From JACMRP01 sp047302465 (GTDB taxonomy: Bacteria > Bdellovibrionota > Bdellovibrionia > Bdellovibrionales > Bdellovibrionaceae): DNA of 64,000 bases. Location of the stretch: the NCBI RefSeq assembly GCF_047302465.1, contig NZ_CP178621.1, positions 1,612,001 through 1,676,000 on the forward strand, in the 5' to 3' direction. A program made the position numbers and the translations under genes. Position 1 is the first letter of the stretch. Every line of letters starts with the position of its first letter. Under the pieces are notes generated by a model that worked only from the letters and a program-made list of their open reading frames with translations, searched no databases and was not told the origin of the DNA. Positions 16,306-24,700 of the stretch are shown in pieces.

Positions 16306-17249
16306 AGATCTTGTAAACGCTTACCAATCGCCGGTTCAAAGTAGGGGTTACTACCGCTCGGCAGAAGATCATAACCGAATTCTTTGTTGAAAAGACGAAC
16401 GCGAGTTTCTTTGTCGACGACGCCACGTTTTGCAAGCTGTTTAAACGCTGGAACTAAACCTGTGTCGCGAATCATAAGTGGGGTAAAGCGATAAGGTTTC
16501 TGTTTAGCCAACTCCAAACCACTATCAACAATGTCAAACAAGATCGTCGTGCAGTTGCTGGACCAAGTATCGTAAGGCACGCTGTACTGAATACGGTCAC
16601 TCATTTTTATCGCAGCACGAAGAATTTGAGCAGCCTTAGTGCCGTTAATGCTGAGTGGAATTTCATACATATTTAATTTTTGCTTCACAAAACGTGTTTG
16701 AATTTCGTCCGCTGTTGAATAGATTTGCAAAACCGAAGCATAAAGGTCTTCATCAAAGCCTTTTACCGGATCGTATCCGACGTCTTTAGGTGCCATATAG
16801 TTCATAGAAATAAAAAGGTCTTGCTCCATCAATACAGGGCCACCGCCAGTGTCGTTGATAGGGTAAAGCTCGATGAAAGCATTTGGCTTCATCTTAAAAC
16901 GTAACTGAGTGTGCGAGATATTAATGATGCTCCATTTGTTCACAGGAGTTGCGTTCAAATCTACGATCACGTAGCTGGCACTATCCACCATTTGCATTGG
17001 AATCACGGCTTTATAAAACTGGCCACCTTTACGGAAATTATTGATCGTCATTTGCTCGGGTCTGTTTTCAATGATTTTCACAGCACGCTTGCCAGAAGTA
17101 TCGATACATTGCCCTTTGTATTTACCGGCCTGCATACGCGCAAGACACTCAGAAGTTGCTGGGATCTCGTCGCCGGCAAAGGCAAAACTTGAAGTCAGGG
17201 ATAGGGCTAAAACAAGATTTAATAGCATTTGGGGCTTCGCAAGTGTCAT
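16302..17249 (-). CDS. Exported protein, faint DUF4105 resemblance
   Basis: 315 residues from ATG 17249, which has GAGG 6 nt upstream; the longer frame to 17261 does not. A signal peptide (ends near SFAFA-GDE) precedes a mature protein with NISHTQLRFKM (about 110) and YDTWSSNCTTILFDIV (about 227-242). The Y-x(5)-NC-T-x-[IL] arrangement with an upstream His recalls DUF4105 proteins, a putative Cys-His peptidase-like family. The match is weak. Its stop overlaps that of the convergent ADP-ribosylglycohydrolase gene by 4 nt. Confidence 0.7.
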   Translation of the reverse strand: MTLAKPQMLLNLVLALSLTSSFAFAGDEIPATSECLARMQAGKYKGQCIDTSGKRAVKIIENRPEQMTINNFRKGGQFYKAVIPMQMVDSASYVIVDLNATPVNKWSIINISHTQLRFKMKPNAFIELYPINDTGGGPVLMEQDLFISMNYMAPKDVGYDPVKGFDEDLYASVLQIYSTADEIQTRFVKQKLNMYEIPLSINGTKAAQILRAAIKMSDRIQYSVPYDTWSSNCTTILFDIVDSGLELAKQKPYRFTPLMIRDTGLVPAFKQLAKRGVVDKETRVRLFNKEFGYDLLPSGSNPYFEPAIGKRLQDL

Positions 17250-17365
17250 TGTCGACCTCATAAGTTTTCGCCACCACGGACAAAATATGTCACAGGTGCG
17301 TTTCTAAATACGCATTATGTAGAAAAGAGCCTTTTAGGCACCTCTGGCAAGCGAAATTGCAAAGA

Positions 17366-17406
17366 AGGGACCAAAGCTCCTGTCCCTGGTAAGGTTCCTG
17401 TCCCGG
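17366..17406. repeat. REP-like GGGAC/GTCCC cluster
   Basis: Within 41 bp, AGGGACC is followed by TCCTGTCCC and then TTCCTGTCCC, giving both inverted and direct copies of the same short unit. A related string, GGGACCAGGTTCC, occurs at 1053-1065. The pattern resembles the GGGACAGG-type REP sequences seen in some former deltaproteobacterial genomes. Genome-wide copy number is unknown. Confidence 0.3.
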
Positions 17407-17449
17407 AAAGACGACTTTGCAAAGATCCACGCCGCATTATTATAGAACT

Positions 17450-17965
17450 ATGAAGATCTTCACTGTGGGATACGAAGGCGCTTCTATAGAGCAATTTGTT
17501 TCTTTTCTGAATAGGGAAGGAATCGAATTGATCGCAGATGTTCGTAAAAACCCTGTAAGTCGCAAGAAAGGTTTTTCCAAACGACAATTAGCCGCGCACC
17601 TTGGTGAGAAAAATATCGAATACTTGCATTTGCCAGGTCTCGGAATGCCAACCGAATGGCGTAAAAAAGCGAAAGCGCAAATCATTACGAGACAAAGAAT
17701 GTTTCAAGATTACGTAAAAAAAGTTCTGCCAAAACAGAGCGAAGAAATTCAGCTCTTAAGAAAACTTCTTAGAGAGAAAAAGACCTGTCTTTTGTGTTTT
17801 GAAGCCGACCCATCGGATTGTCACAGACGAAATATTTCTGACGAAATTCAGCGAGTCGATAAGAAAGTTAAAGTCGAGGATCTGGATGTTTTTGCCGGAG
17901 CGGCGTTAAAAATATTCTCGCCCACAAAAACAAAGCGGCCGCCGGGCGAATTCCCGACGGCCTAA
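17450..17965 (+). CDS. DUF488 family protein
   Basis: 171 residues starting at ATG 17450 (MKIFTVGYEG). Diagnostic DUF488 features are the N-terminal TVGYEGASIEQF, DVRKNPVSRKKGF (about 29-41) and the C-terminal C-F-E-A-D-P-x-x-CHRR (about 121-132). The family is widespread and its biochemical role is unsettled; the paired Cys and the HRR tail may bind nucleic acid or metal. The frame extends upstream to 17417, but that TTG has no ribosome site. A GC-rich inverted repeat (about 17938-17964) covers its last codons. Confidence 0.85.
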   Translation: MKIFTVGYEGASIEQFVSFLNREGIELIADVRKNPVSRKKGFSKRQLAAHLGEKNIEYLHLPGLGMPTEWRKKAKAQIITRQRMFQDYVKKVLPKQSEEIQLLRKLLREKKTCLLCFEADPSDCHRRNISDEIQRVDKKVKVEDLDVFAGAALKIFSPTKTKRPPGEFPTA

Positions 17966-17987
17966 GAACAATTCTCTACCTGCCCAA

Positions 17988-18575
17988 TTACTTACCTAAG
18001 TCAAAAGGCATGCTGAGAGAGAGCTGTGTACTAGCACCATTCAATTTTGAAAACGCGGTCGACACATCGGCATCAGCACCACCGTTATTAAACTTGGTGT
18101 ATGAAGGAACTAAATACTCCAAGTTTACCGAGAACTGGGCTGCGGGCTTAAAGCCGAAACCGAGTTTGTAATTCGTGCCGCTAAGGTTCGTGGTGCCTGT
18201 GGAGTCTTTAAAGGTCAACTTGTCAGACACTCCATATCCCAACCACAAACGGAACTTGTCATGGTCATAACCAACGACAGCACTCATTGCTGATTTGGTA
18301 TAAGTTGCGTCTTCTTGAGCCGAATCCTTCGGCTTTACGCTTCCGTTACCAAGAGCGTATTCCGCGCTTAACCACATTCCTTGGCTAAAGCGATAACCAG
18401 CACGTGCACCATAATCAAGACCCGAGTTCGTGGCACTTGCATCCACATTGCCGACAGTCACAACTTCCATGCTGGACTGGTCATAACCAAGATAAGGCTC
18501 AACCAACATACCTGCTTCTGCATACTGAATTGTTAGAGCCATCAACACTACGTAAATTGCAAAAAACTTTTTCAT
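17988..18575 (-). CDS. Outer-membrane beta-barrel protein
   Basis: 195 residues from ATG 18575, preceded by AAGGAGG at 6-nt spacing. A signal peptide ends near AEA-GMLVEP. The mature part alternates hydrophobic and polar residues in repeated strands (GLDYGARAGYRF, WLSAEYALG, KLGFGFKPAAQFSVNLEYLV) and ends in a strand-like SLSMPFDLGK. This is typical of 8-stranded OmpA/OmpW-like barrels. Co-transcribed with the 74-residue gene upstream (10-bp gap). Confidence 0.82.
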   Translation of the reverse strand: MKKFFAIYVVLMALTIQYAEAGMLVEPYLGYDQSSMEVVTVGNVDASATNSGLDYGARAGYRFSQGMWLSAEYALGNGSVKPKDSAQEDATYTKSAMSAVVGYDHDKFRLWLGYGVSDKLTFKDSTGTTNLSGTNYKLGFGFKPAAQFSVNLEYLVPSYTKFNNGGADADVSTAFSKLNGASTQLSLSMPFDLGK

Positions 18576-18585
18576 AAAAACCTCC

Positions 18586-18810
18586 TTATTCATTTTCGCC
18601 CGCGAGGATCTGGTCGATCAGCTGCAATGACTCGGGATCTAAGTCTCCATCCCGTCGTACATCGACCCAGTCCTGTAGGGCCTCTTTATTTAGCACCATC
18701 TCTTCTCCAGACTCCTTGTCCGAAGTTGTAAATCCAGAGATGCGAATTCCTTTTCGTTCAAGGGCCTGGAGAGCTTGGTTCAAGTCGGGGGGACCAATCC
18801 TTGAAACCAT
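18586..18810 (-). CDS. Small acidic protein, unknown
   Basis: 74 residues from ATG 18810, which has AGGAGG 5 nt upstream; the frame runs back to 18846 without a better start. It has no signal peptide or Cys. It reads as helical with an acidic C-terminus (DGDLDPESLQLIDQILAGENE split over residues 54-74). It may regulate or accompany the barrel protein downstream; function unknown. Confidence 0.65.
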   Translation of the reverse strand: MVSRIGPPDLNQALQALERKGIRISGFTTSDKESGEEMVLNKEALQDWVDVRRDGDLDPESLQLIDQILAGENE

Positions 18811-19551
18811 TTGTCCTCCTGTCTTCCTGAAGGCCCGTGTTTGCACTTCCTTGCGTGCTCTTTTATTATTTTATGAAGGTTTTCGTGAGATTCTTAGACG
18901 TTTAAAAACCACACGAGGCTCAAAAGAGGAATAACTCGTATTTTCGGTAGCCTGTAAGAGTGAGACACCGGGCCTATTTGAGACCGCCAAATCCATTGTG
19001 GTGAATAGGTCACAGGTTTTTCTCGCGATGAAACGAGAGTGAGACACGAGAGTTGGCTTCGAACTCGGGATTTGCAGAAAACGGAGCCTGGGGTTTTGCA
19101 AACTCCCTGCGGGGACACGCCCTCCAGGCTGTGACTCTTCCGGACAGTACACTGTCCGGAAGGCCCCATCCATGGGGCCGTCAAGGTCCCCTTCGGGACT
19201 TTGCAAAACCCCAGGCTCCGTTTTCTGCAAATCGTCTTCGCTTCCATAGCACTCGATTCTTGCGCGCGCTTTTGGGGTGAGTTTTTTGAGATAGCTTTAA
19301 CTGAGATCTAATGGAGTCGCTCAGTCAATTTAATCGGGCATCTTGTTTTTTAAGTAAAAACCGTCGCTGTAGCGGCGGTAAATCGACCAAACTCTAAGCA
19401 CTCGTGAAAAAATGCTATAACCGTTTGGTTCACTTTTTTGGAAACTATTTACTAACGAATTCTATAAAGCCTCCACACAAAAGCTTATAACTAGGTTCAT
19501 AAGAACGGCGCCCAAAAAGCCGTCAACTTTTAAACTATTAAGGAGTGTTTT
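18811..19551. other. 741-bp gene-free stretch
   Basis: Open frames here lie over the palindrome on both strands and show no protein-like composition, ribosome sites or motifs. The stretch holds the palindromic element at 19069-19233. Apart from an imperfect GC-rich dyad near 19368-19385, I see nothing else I can name. Confidence 0.6.
19069..19233. repeat. Palindromic element: 34-bp perfect inverted repeat with internal hairpins
   Basis: The arms at 19069-19102 and 19200-19233 are perfect reverse complements over 34 bp, checked base by base. The 97-bp interior holds four further hairpins: TCCC/GGGA near 19104-19115, an 11-bp stem at 19138-19161 with a 2-nt tip, an 8-bp stem at 19162-19179 and GTCCC-CTTC-GGGAC at 19186-19199. 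The whole folds as a long terminal stem topped by a multi-loop on either strand. It could be a non-autonomous palindromic repeat (REPIN or MITE-like), a structured RNA or a protein-bound site. No transposase or reverse transcriptase is in the window. Confidence 0.85.
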
Positions 19552-19855
19552 ATGAAAATTCAAAATCTAGTACTTTTGTTGTTCTTTACTTTTACTTCTG
19601 TTGGAGCAACTTTCGGTGCGTATATCCAAACTCATGCAGGTATTTCGACGACACCCAGAGTGACGCAAACGGCGTCTACTCTGGATTCTATGAAGTCGAA
19701 GATCTTAAAAAATTCTCCAGAAAGCAAATCATCGTTGGCAGGCCGGGTGGCTTGGAACCAGAATTATTAAAATTCACGTTCGAAGCTTGCTCATCGAAGT
19801 TGCGACTCCTACTCACAAGCAAATTCAAACTCTAGTGAAGAGCCTTTTTTGCTAA
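19552..19855 (+). pseudogene. Decayed exported-protein gene with two frame changes
   Basis: AAGGAG precedes ATG 19552, and a good signal peptide follows (MKIQNLVLLLFFTFTSVGA). That frame ends at 19770 after 72 residues. From about 19660 another frame reads GVYSGFYEVEDLKKFSRKQI and VGRPGGLEP. From about 19768 a third frame reads IEVATPTHKQIQTLVK and stops at 19853-19855. Each segment looks more protein-like than the continuing frame, so a ~100-residue exported protein seems broken by two indels. The tail overlaps the convergent gene's end. The simple 72-residue reading remains possible. Confidence 0.45.
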
Positions 19856-20107
19856 CTCCTGAACCATGCCCAGTTTTGAACGTCTCTTACTAAAGTAAAT
19901 TCCTGCAGCAACAGCAGCGACTACTCCTAAGGCAATCATGCGAGTAGTAGGACGAGCCGGCATATAGCTCGTAACGACGTTTTTAACGTCTTTCCAACCA
20001 AGAGAAGACAACATTTTTGTGTCCTCCGGTTCTTTGATGTCTGTCGCATAAGATTGAGGGACAAATTTATGTTTGGTAGGGCCTGTTTTTCTTAAAGCGG
20101 CTCTCAT
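19832..20107 (-). CDS. Small membrane protein, unknown
   Basis: 91 residues; ATG 20107 has AAGGAG 6 nt upstream. A basic N-terminus, a single hydrophobic helix (MIALGVVAAVAAGIYF, about 57-72) and a basic patch SKRRSK follow, giving a one-pass inner-membrane topology. Family not recognised. Confidence 0.65.
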   Translation of the reverse strand: MRAALRKTGPTKHKFVPQSYATDIKEPEDTKMLSSLGWKDVKNVVTSYMPARPTTRMIALGVVAAVAAGIYFSKRRSKLGMVQELAKKALH

Positions 20108-20265
20108 AGTGAGCTCCTTTGTAAAGAGTCTCCATTTTTGCAGACTGAAAAAACATTTTCAGCTTCGAGAAAAGTTATTTGCGAAAGTGCATGAAAAACG
20201 CAGCGGAAACGAAAGTTGTTCGTAGTTTCTAGAAACTTTTCGAGGCGCCAATAAGCACAGAAAAA

Positions 20266-21621
20266 CTACAGTTCTGACGGCGGTACTTGTTTCCGCGCAC
20301 TCAATCTCTCAAAGCGGATCGTTAGGAAGATCGCCGTGAAGACAAGGCCGATGAAAAGACCCCACCAAATGCCGGGACCTTGCAGGTCTAATTTGAAGGC
20401 TAGGTAGTAGCCAATCGGAAGGCCAATAATCCAATAGGCAATGAATGCCAGAACAGATGGCCATTTGGTGTCTTGCAGTCCACGCAAGATACCCACGGCA
20501 ACAGCCTGAATACCGTCAAAGAATTGGAAGGCCGCCGCCACCGCCAAGAAGCTTGCGGCATAGCCAATGACTTGCATATCTTCGGTGTAAATGCGCGCGA
20601 GTGGTTCTCGCAGGAAAAATACAAATACAGCACTAAAGAGCATATAACCTGCGCCCAAAATCAGAGCGACTCGGCCCGCATAACGAGCTTCGCGGAAATG
20701 GCGAAGTCCCGATTCATAGCCCACACGAATTGTGCCGGCAGCGCCAATCCCGACAGTCACCAAAAAGCTGATAGAGGCCAGATTCAATGAAATCTGGTGG
20801 GCCGCAAGAGGTGCCGAGCCCAGCCATCCCATCATGACCGAAGACATCGTGAATGCGCCGACCTCAAAAATATAAGTGAGCCCATTTGGAATCCCCAGAT
20901 GGAAGATTTTCTTCAGCTTGACGTTGTGAATATGACGACGCCATTTTTGCGCAAAATATTTTTTAAACTCTGGATGGCGGTGAACATAGGCCATCATCAT
21001 CACTGCCATAAGGATGCGGCAAAGCAGAGTCGCAAGGCCTGAGCCATTCAGACCCATTTCCGGAAAACCCCAATGGCCATTTATGAAAAGCCAGTTGCCC
21101 AGAATATTCAAAAGCACGCAGACAATCATGACATACATGCCGACTTTAACGCGACCAATGCCGTCAGTGAACTGTTTGTAGGCTTGATAAAGAAGGCTCG
21201 GCAGCAACGACAAAATCAGGTACGGAGCAAAGCCCATAGAGAGTTTTACAACCTCTGCCGTTTGTCCCATGAAGCCCATAAGAGGCATCATCACCCAAAG
21301 ACCCGCCATGGTGATGACGGAAATCAGGACGGCAGCAACGACACTGTGGCGTAAGAGATCTCCGCCCTCATCGTGTTCATTGCGGCTATGAGATTGCGCA
21401 AAAAGGGCGGACATCGGTGCAAGGACGCCGATTCCGAAAATCATAAAGACAAAGAAGAGTCCCCCGGTGAACCCGGCGGCCCCTAAAGAGTCAGCTCCCA
21501 AACGTCCTACCATGATGGTGTCGGTGAGAGTGATAAGAGTTTGGCCGACATTGCCAATAATAATGGGAACTGCCAGCCGCATTGTTTTGCGGCTTTCGGT
21601 TGTAAATTTAGATGGCAACAA
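20266..21621 (-). CDS. MATE family multidrug efflux transporter
   Basis: 451 residues with about twelve hydrophobic helices. MATE hallmarks include AVPIIIGNVGQTLITLTDTIMVGRLG at the N-terminus (split across helix 1) and a matching second half around GIPNGLTYIFEVGAFTMSSVMMG. These Na+ or H+ antiporters expel cationic drugs and metabolites. The predicted start is TTG 21621, 14 nt inside the upstream Nfu gene. An ATG at 21582 would cut off part of the first conserved segment, so the TTG is preferred. Probably co-transcribed with the Nfu gene. Confidence 0.9.
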   Translation of the reverse strand: MLPSKFTTESRKTMRLAVPIIIGNVGQTLITLTDTIMVGRLGADSLGAAGFTGGLFFVFMIFGIGVLAPMSALFAQSHSRNEHDEGGDLLRHSVVAAVLISVITMAGLWVMMPLMGFMGQTAEVVKLSMGFAPYLILSLLPSLLYQAYKQFTDGIGRVKVGMYVMIVCVLLNILGNWLFINGHWGFPEMGLNGSGLATLLCRILMAVMMMAYVHRHPEFKKYFAQKWRRHIHNVKLKKIFHLGIPNGLTYIFEVGAFTMSSVMMGWLGSAPLAAHQISLNLASISFLVTVGIGAAGTIRVGYESGLRHFREARYAGRVALILGAGYMLFSAVFVFFLREPLARIYTEDMQVIGYAASFLAVAAAFQFFDGIQAVAVGILRGLQDTKWPSVLAFIAYWIIGLPIGYYLAFKLDLQGPGIWWGLFIGLVFTAIFLTIRFERLSARKQVPPSEL

Positions 21622-22162
21622 CTTCAGTGATCTCTGGGAAAGCTTCTTTCATACGAACTTCGATGCCGTCTTTCAAAGTTGCCGAAGAACTTGGGCAACC
21701 CGCGCAGGCACCACGCATGTGGATGTACAGAATGTTGTTTTCATACTTGTTGAAAACGATATCGCCGCCATCCAAAGCTACTACCGGGCGAATTTCGTTA
21801 TTCAAGAGAGTTTTAATTTGTTTAACAATCGGGGAGTCATTCACGGAAACATCCGGAGATGCCGCGACTTTAAGCACTACAGGTTCGCCTTTATCCATAT
21901 GCTCCTGGATCAGGCCTGCCAGGGGCTCTGCCAGCATATTCCAATCGACCCAGTCCTGTTTGGTGACGGTGATAAAATCAGTCCCAACGAACACAGAACT
22001 TGTCCACGGGAAGCCAAAAAGCTTTGCCGCAAGCGGAGAACGTTCGGCCTCCTGGGCATTTGGGCAATCGAAGGCCTCTTCTGTGACCCGAGTTTGGAGT
22101 AAAAACTTGAGGGTTGCAGGGTTTGGAGTGCTTTCGATCATCACTTTTTGAGAATTAGCCAT
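21608..22162 (-). CDS. Nfu-type Fe-S cluster carrier
   Basis: 184 residues. The N-terminal Nfu_N domain begins with IESTPNPATLKFLL (about 9-22) and includes AAKLFGFPWTSSVFVG. The C-terminal NifU-like domain carries RPVVALDGGDI and the cluster-binding CAGC (Cys153, Cys156). This arrangement matches mitochondrial-type NFU1 scaffold/carrier proteins, which pass 4Fe-4S clusters to target enzymes. AAGGAG precedes the ATG. It is divergent from fbaB across 136 bp. Confidence 0.93.
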   Translation of the reverse strand: MANSQKVMIESTPNPATLKFLLQTRVTEEAFDCPNAQEAERSPLAAKLFGFPWTSSVFVGTDFITVTKQDWVDWNMLAEPLAGLIQEHMDKGEPVVLKVAASPDVSVNDSPIVKQIKTLLNNEIRPVVALDGGDIVFNKYENNILYIHMRGACAGCPSSSATLKDGIEVRMKEAFPEITEVVAI

Positions 22163-22298
22163 AGGAACTCCTTTAACGGTTTGCCAATGTACATTATAAC
22201 CGGCTTTCTGCCAAGCGTGTTAATTCCGTCAAATTCTTGATTAAAGACAATAAAATGAATAACTTCTCGGGGTCTATTAACAAACTGGAGACTTTAAG

Positions 22299-23222
22299 AT
22301 GACACCAAGAGTAAGAGAGATTCTAAGCTGGTATGGCGCTGACAACCCTGGGGTTTTGACGAACCTCGCTCGTATGATGAACCACGGTAAATTGGCCGGC
22401 ACTGGAAAACTCGTTATTTTGCCGGTGGATCAAGGGTTTGAGCACGGTCCTGCTCGTAGCTTTGCGATCAATCCAGATGGTTATGATCCTTCTTACCACT
22501 TCCAATTGGCGATCGAGTCTGGTTGCAATGCTTATGCAGCTCCACTTGGTGCACTTGAAGCTTGCGCGCGTGAGTTCGCAGGTGAAATTCCATTGCTTCT
22601 TAAAATCAACAACTCTGACACGCTTTATGGAAACAAAGCTCCTATCTCTGCTTTGACTTCTCATATCGACGACGCTCTTCGTTTGGGTTGCGCAGGTATT
22701 GGTTTCACAATCTATCCAGGCAGCGCTGAAAGAAAACACATGTACGAAGAAATCGCTATGGCTTCTGCTGAAGCGAAAAAAGCGGGTCTTGCAGTTGTAA
22801 TCTGGTCTTACGCTCGTGGTGAACAAATCTCTAAAGAGGGTGAGACTGGTATTGACGTGATCGCTTACGCGGCTCATATCGCGACTCAGTTGGGTGCACA
22901 CATCGTGAAAGTAAAACCACCAACATCTTTCATTGAACAAGATGCAGCTCGCAAAGTTTACCAAGCTCAAGGTATCAAAGTGGATACTTTGGCAGATCGT
23001 ACTCGTCACGTGGTTCAATCTTGCTTCAACGGCAAACGCATCGTGATCTTCTCTGGTGGCGAGGCTAAAGGCACTGAAGAGATCTTGAAAGAAGTGAAGG
23101 ACTTGGCAACGGGTGGTGCTTTCGGAAGCATCATGGGCCGTAACGCCTTCCAAAGACCTAAGAAAGAAGCAATCCAGTTGTTACATGGAGTCATGGAAGC
23201 ATTCGCAGGGAAGGCTCTTTAA
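22299..23222 (+). CDS. fbaB: Class I fructose-bisphosphate aldolase (DhnA/FbaB type)
   Basis: 307 residues. DhnA-family landmarks are ILPVDQGFEHGP (40-51), GFTIYPGS (135-142), IVKVKPPTS (202-210, containing the candidate Schiff-base Lys) and IFSGGEAKG (about 248-256). The enzyme cleaves fructose-1,6-bisphosphate to two triose phosphates in glycolysis/gluconeogenesis. Its stop overlaps the lysS start (TTTAATG), and codon use looks like that of a highly expressed gene. Confidence 0.92.
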   Translation: MTPRVREILSWYGADNPGVLTNLARMMNHGKLAGTGKLVILPVDQGFEHGPARSFAINPDGYDPSYHFQLAIESGCNAYAAPLGALEACAREFAGEIPLLLKINNSDTLYGNKAPISALTSHIDDALRLGCAGIGFTIYPGSAERKHMYEEIAMASAEAKKAGLAVVIWSYARGEQISKEGETGIDVIAYAAHIATQLGAHIVKVKPPTSFIEQDAARKVYQAQGIKVDTLADRTRHVVQSCFNGKRIVIFSGGEAKGTEEILKEVKDLATGGAFGSIMGRNAFQRPKKEAIQLLHGVMEAFAGKAL

Positions 23223-24700
23223 TGTCGATCAATGAAAATCCTCTCAGAGCCGAGAAGCGTAAAAAGCTTCATGCCTTGAAAGAAAAAGGCATCAACCCTT
23301 ATCCGTATTCTTACGACAGAACCGGAAAGGTTGCAGAGCTTGTTGAAAAATACGCAAGCCACTTAAATGCGGGCGATAAAAGACCAGACGCTGTTTATCG
23401 AATTGCTGGCCGTTTGATGACTTTGCGTTCAATGGGGAAAGCTTCTTTCTTCAACGTGCAAGATCAAACCGGCACTTTGCAAGTCTACATCAAGGTTGAA
23501 GAGTTAGCGCCGAAAGAGCGTGAAGCTTTTGAATTGGTAGACCTCGGTGACATCGTTGGTGTTGAAGGTTACATCTTCAAGTCGCAAAAAGGCGAGTTCT
23601 CGCTTTACTGCAAACACTTCGAGATTCTGACAAAAACTTTGGAGCCATTGCCAGAGAAATTCCACGGCGTTCAAGACGTGGAAATCAAGTATCGTCATCG
23701 TCACCTCGATTTGATGACGGATGCCGATTCTCGTAAAGTTTTCGTGACTCGTTCTAAAATCATTAAAGAGATTCGCAGATTCTTGGATGATCGCGGTTTT
23801 ATGGAAGTCGAAACTCCGACCTTGCAACCAATCTATGGTGGTGCGGCGGCGACTCCATTTACAACTCATCACAAAGCTTTGGATATGAAGCTTTACATGA
23901 GAATCTCGCCAGAGCTTTACTTGAAGCGCCTGATCGTAGGCGGCTTTGAAAAAGTTTACGAGATCAGTAAGAACTTCCGTAACGAAGGCATTGACCGTAC
24001 TCACAATCCTGAGTTCTCGTTGCTTGAGTTCTACGAAGCTTACACAGACTACAATTATCAAATGAAACAATTCGAAGAGTTGATTTCAACTTTGGCGCAA
24101 AAAATCACCGGCAGTATGAAGGTGACTTACCAAGAAAAAGAAATCGACTTCACTCCGCCATGGCGTCGTTTGACGGTTCATGACGGGGTTCGTGAGTACG
24201 CGAAGATTGATCCAGATAAAGCAAGCGATGACGAAATCTTCGCGGCTTTGCAAAAAAACGGAACTGCGGAAAAGGTAAAATACAACCGCGGTGAAATGAT
24301 CATGGAGCTTTTCGAACTCACAGCAGAGCAACACTTGTGGCAGCCGACTTTTGTGATGGACCATCCGGTGGAGATTTCTCCGTTGACGAAAATCCATCGT
24401 GGCGACAACCGTTTGGTTGAACGCTTCGAGCCGTTCGCGGCTTGCATGGAAATCGGCAATGCTTATTCTGAGTTGAATGATCCAGAAGATCAGTTGGCGC
24501 GTTTGAAAGAACAAGAAGCCAATCGTGGTAAAGATGAAGAAGCTCATCCAATGGATGAGGACTTCTTGCTTGCGATTGATGCTGGTATGCCACCCACAGG
24601 CGGTGTGGGAATCGGAATTGAACGTATCGTGATGATTATGACGGATCGTCCAAGCATTCGCGATATCATTTTCTTCCCAACCATGAAGATTCAAAAATAA
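23222..24700 (+). CDS. lysS: Lysyl-tRNA synthetase, class II
   Basis: 492 residues, the normal length. The N-terminal OB-fold anticodon domain (about 55-160, GRLMTLRSMGKASFF) precedes the class II core. Motif 1 is near FLDDRGFMEVETPTLQ, motif 2 is NFRNEGIDRTHNPEF, and motif 3 is GGVGIGIERIVMIMT near the C-terminus. It charges tRNA-Lys. It overlaps fbaB upstream and the rhodanese gene downstream, giving a tight three-gene operon. Confidence 0.96.
   Translation: MSINENPLRAEKRKKLHALKEKGINPYPYSYDRTGKVAELVEKYASHLNAGDKRPDAVYRIAGRLMTLRSMGKASFFNVQDQTGTLQVYIKVEELAPKEREAFELVDLGDIVGVEGYIFKSQKGEFSLYCKHFEILTKTLEPLPEKFHGVQDVEIKYRHRHLDLMTDADSRKVFVTRSKIIKEIRRFLDDRGFMEVETPTLQPIYGGAAATPFTTHHKALDMKLYMRISPELYLKRLIVGGFEKVYEISKNFRNEGIDRTHNPEFSLLEFYEAYTDYNYQMKQFEELISTLAQKITGSMKVTYQEKEIDFTPPWRRLTVHDGVREYAKIDPDKASDDEIFAALQKNGTAEKVKYNRGEMIMELFELTAEQHLWQPTFVMDHPVEISPLTKIHRGDNRLVERFEPFAACMEIGNAYSELNDPEDQLARLKEQEANRGKDEEAHPMDEDFLLAIDAGMPPTGGVGIGIERIVMIMTDRPSIRDIIFFPTMKIQK

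Noticed and set aside
19069..19233. Integron attC site or retron msd region
   Set aside because: No integrase or reverse transcriptase in the window, and the arms are perfect over 34 bp, unlike the imperfect attC or short retron repeats.
18871..19280. Open frames on both strands across the palindrome
   Set aside because: They mirror each other because of the inverted repeat and have no ribosome sites or protein-like composition.
22323..23153. Long minus-strand frame inside the aldolase gene
   Set aside because: It is antisense to a clear aldolase with strong codon bias; no ribosome site or motif.
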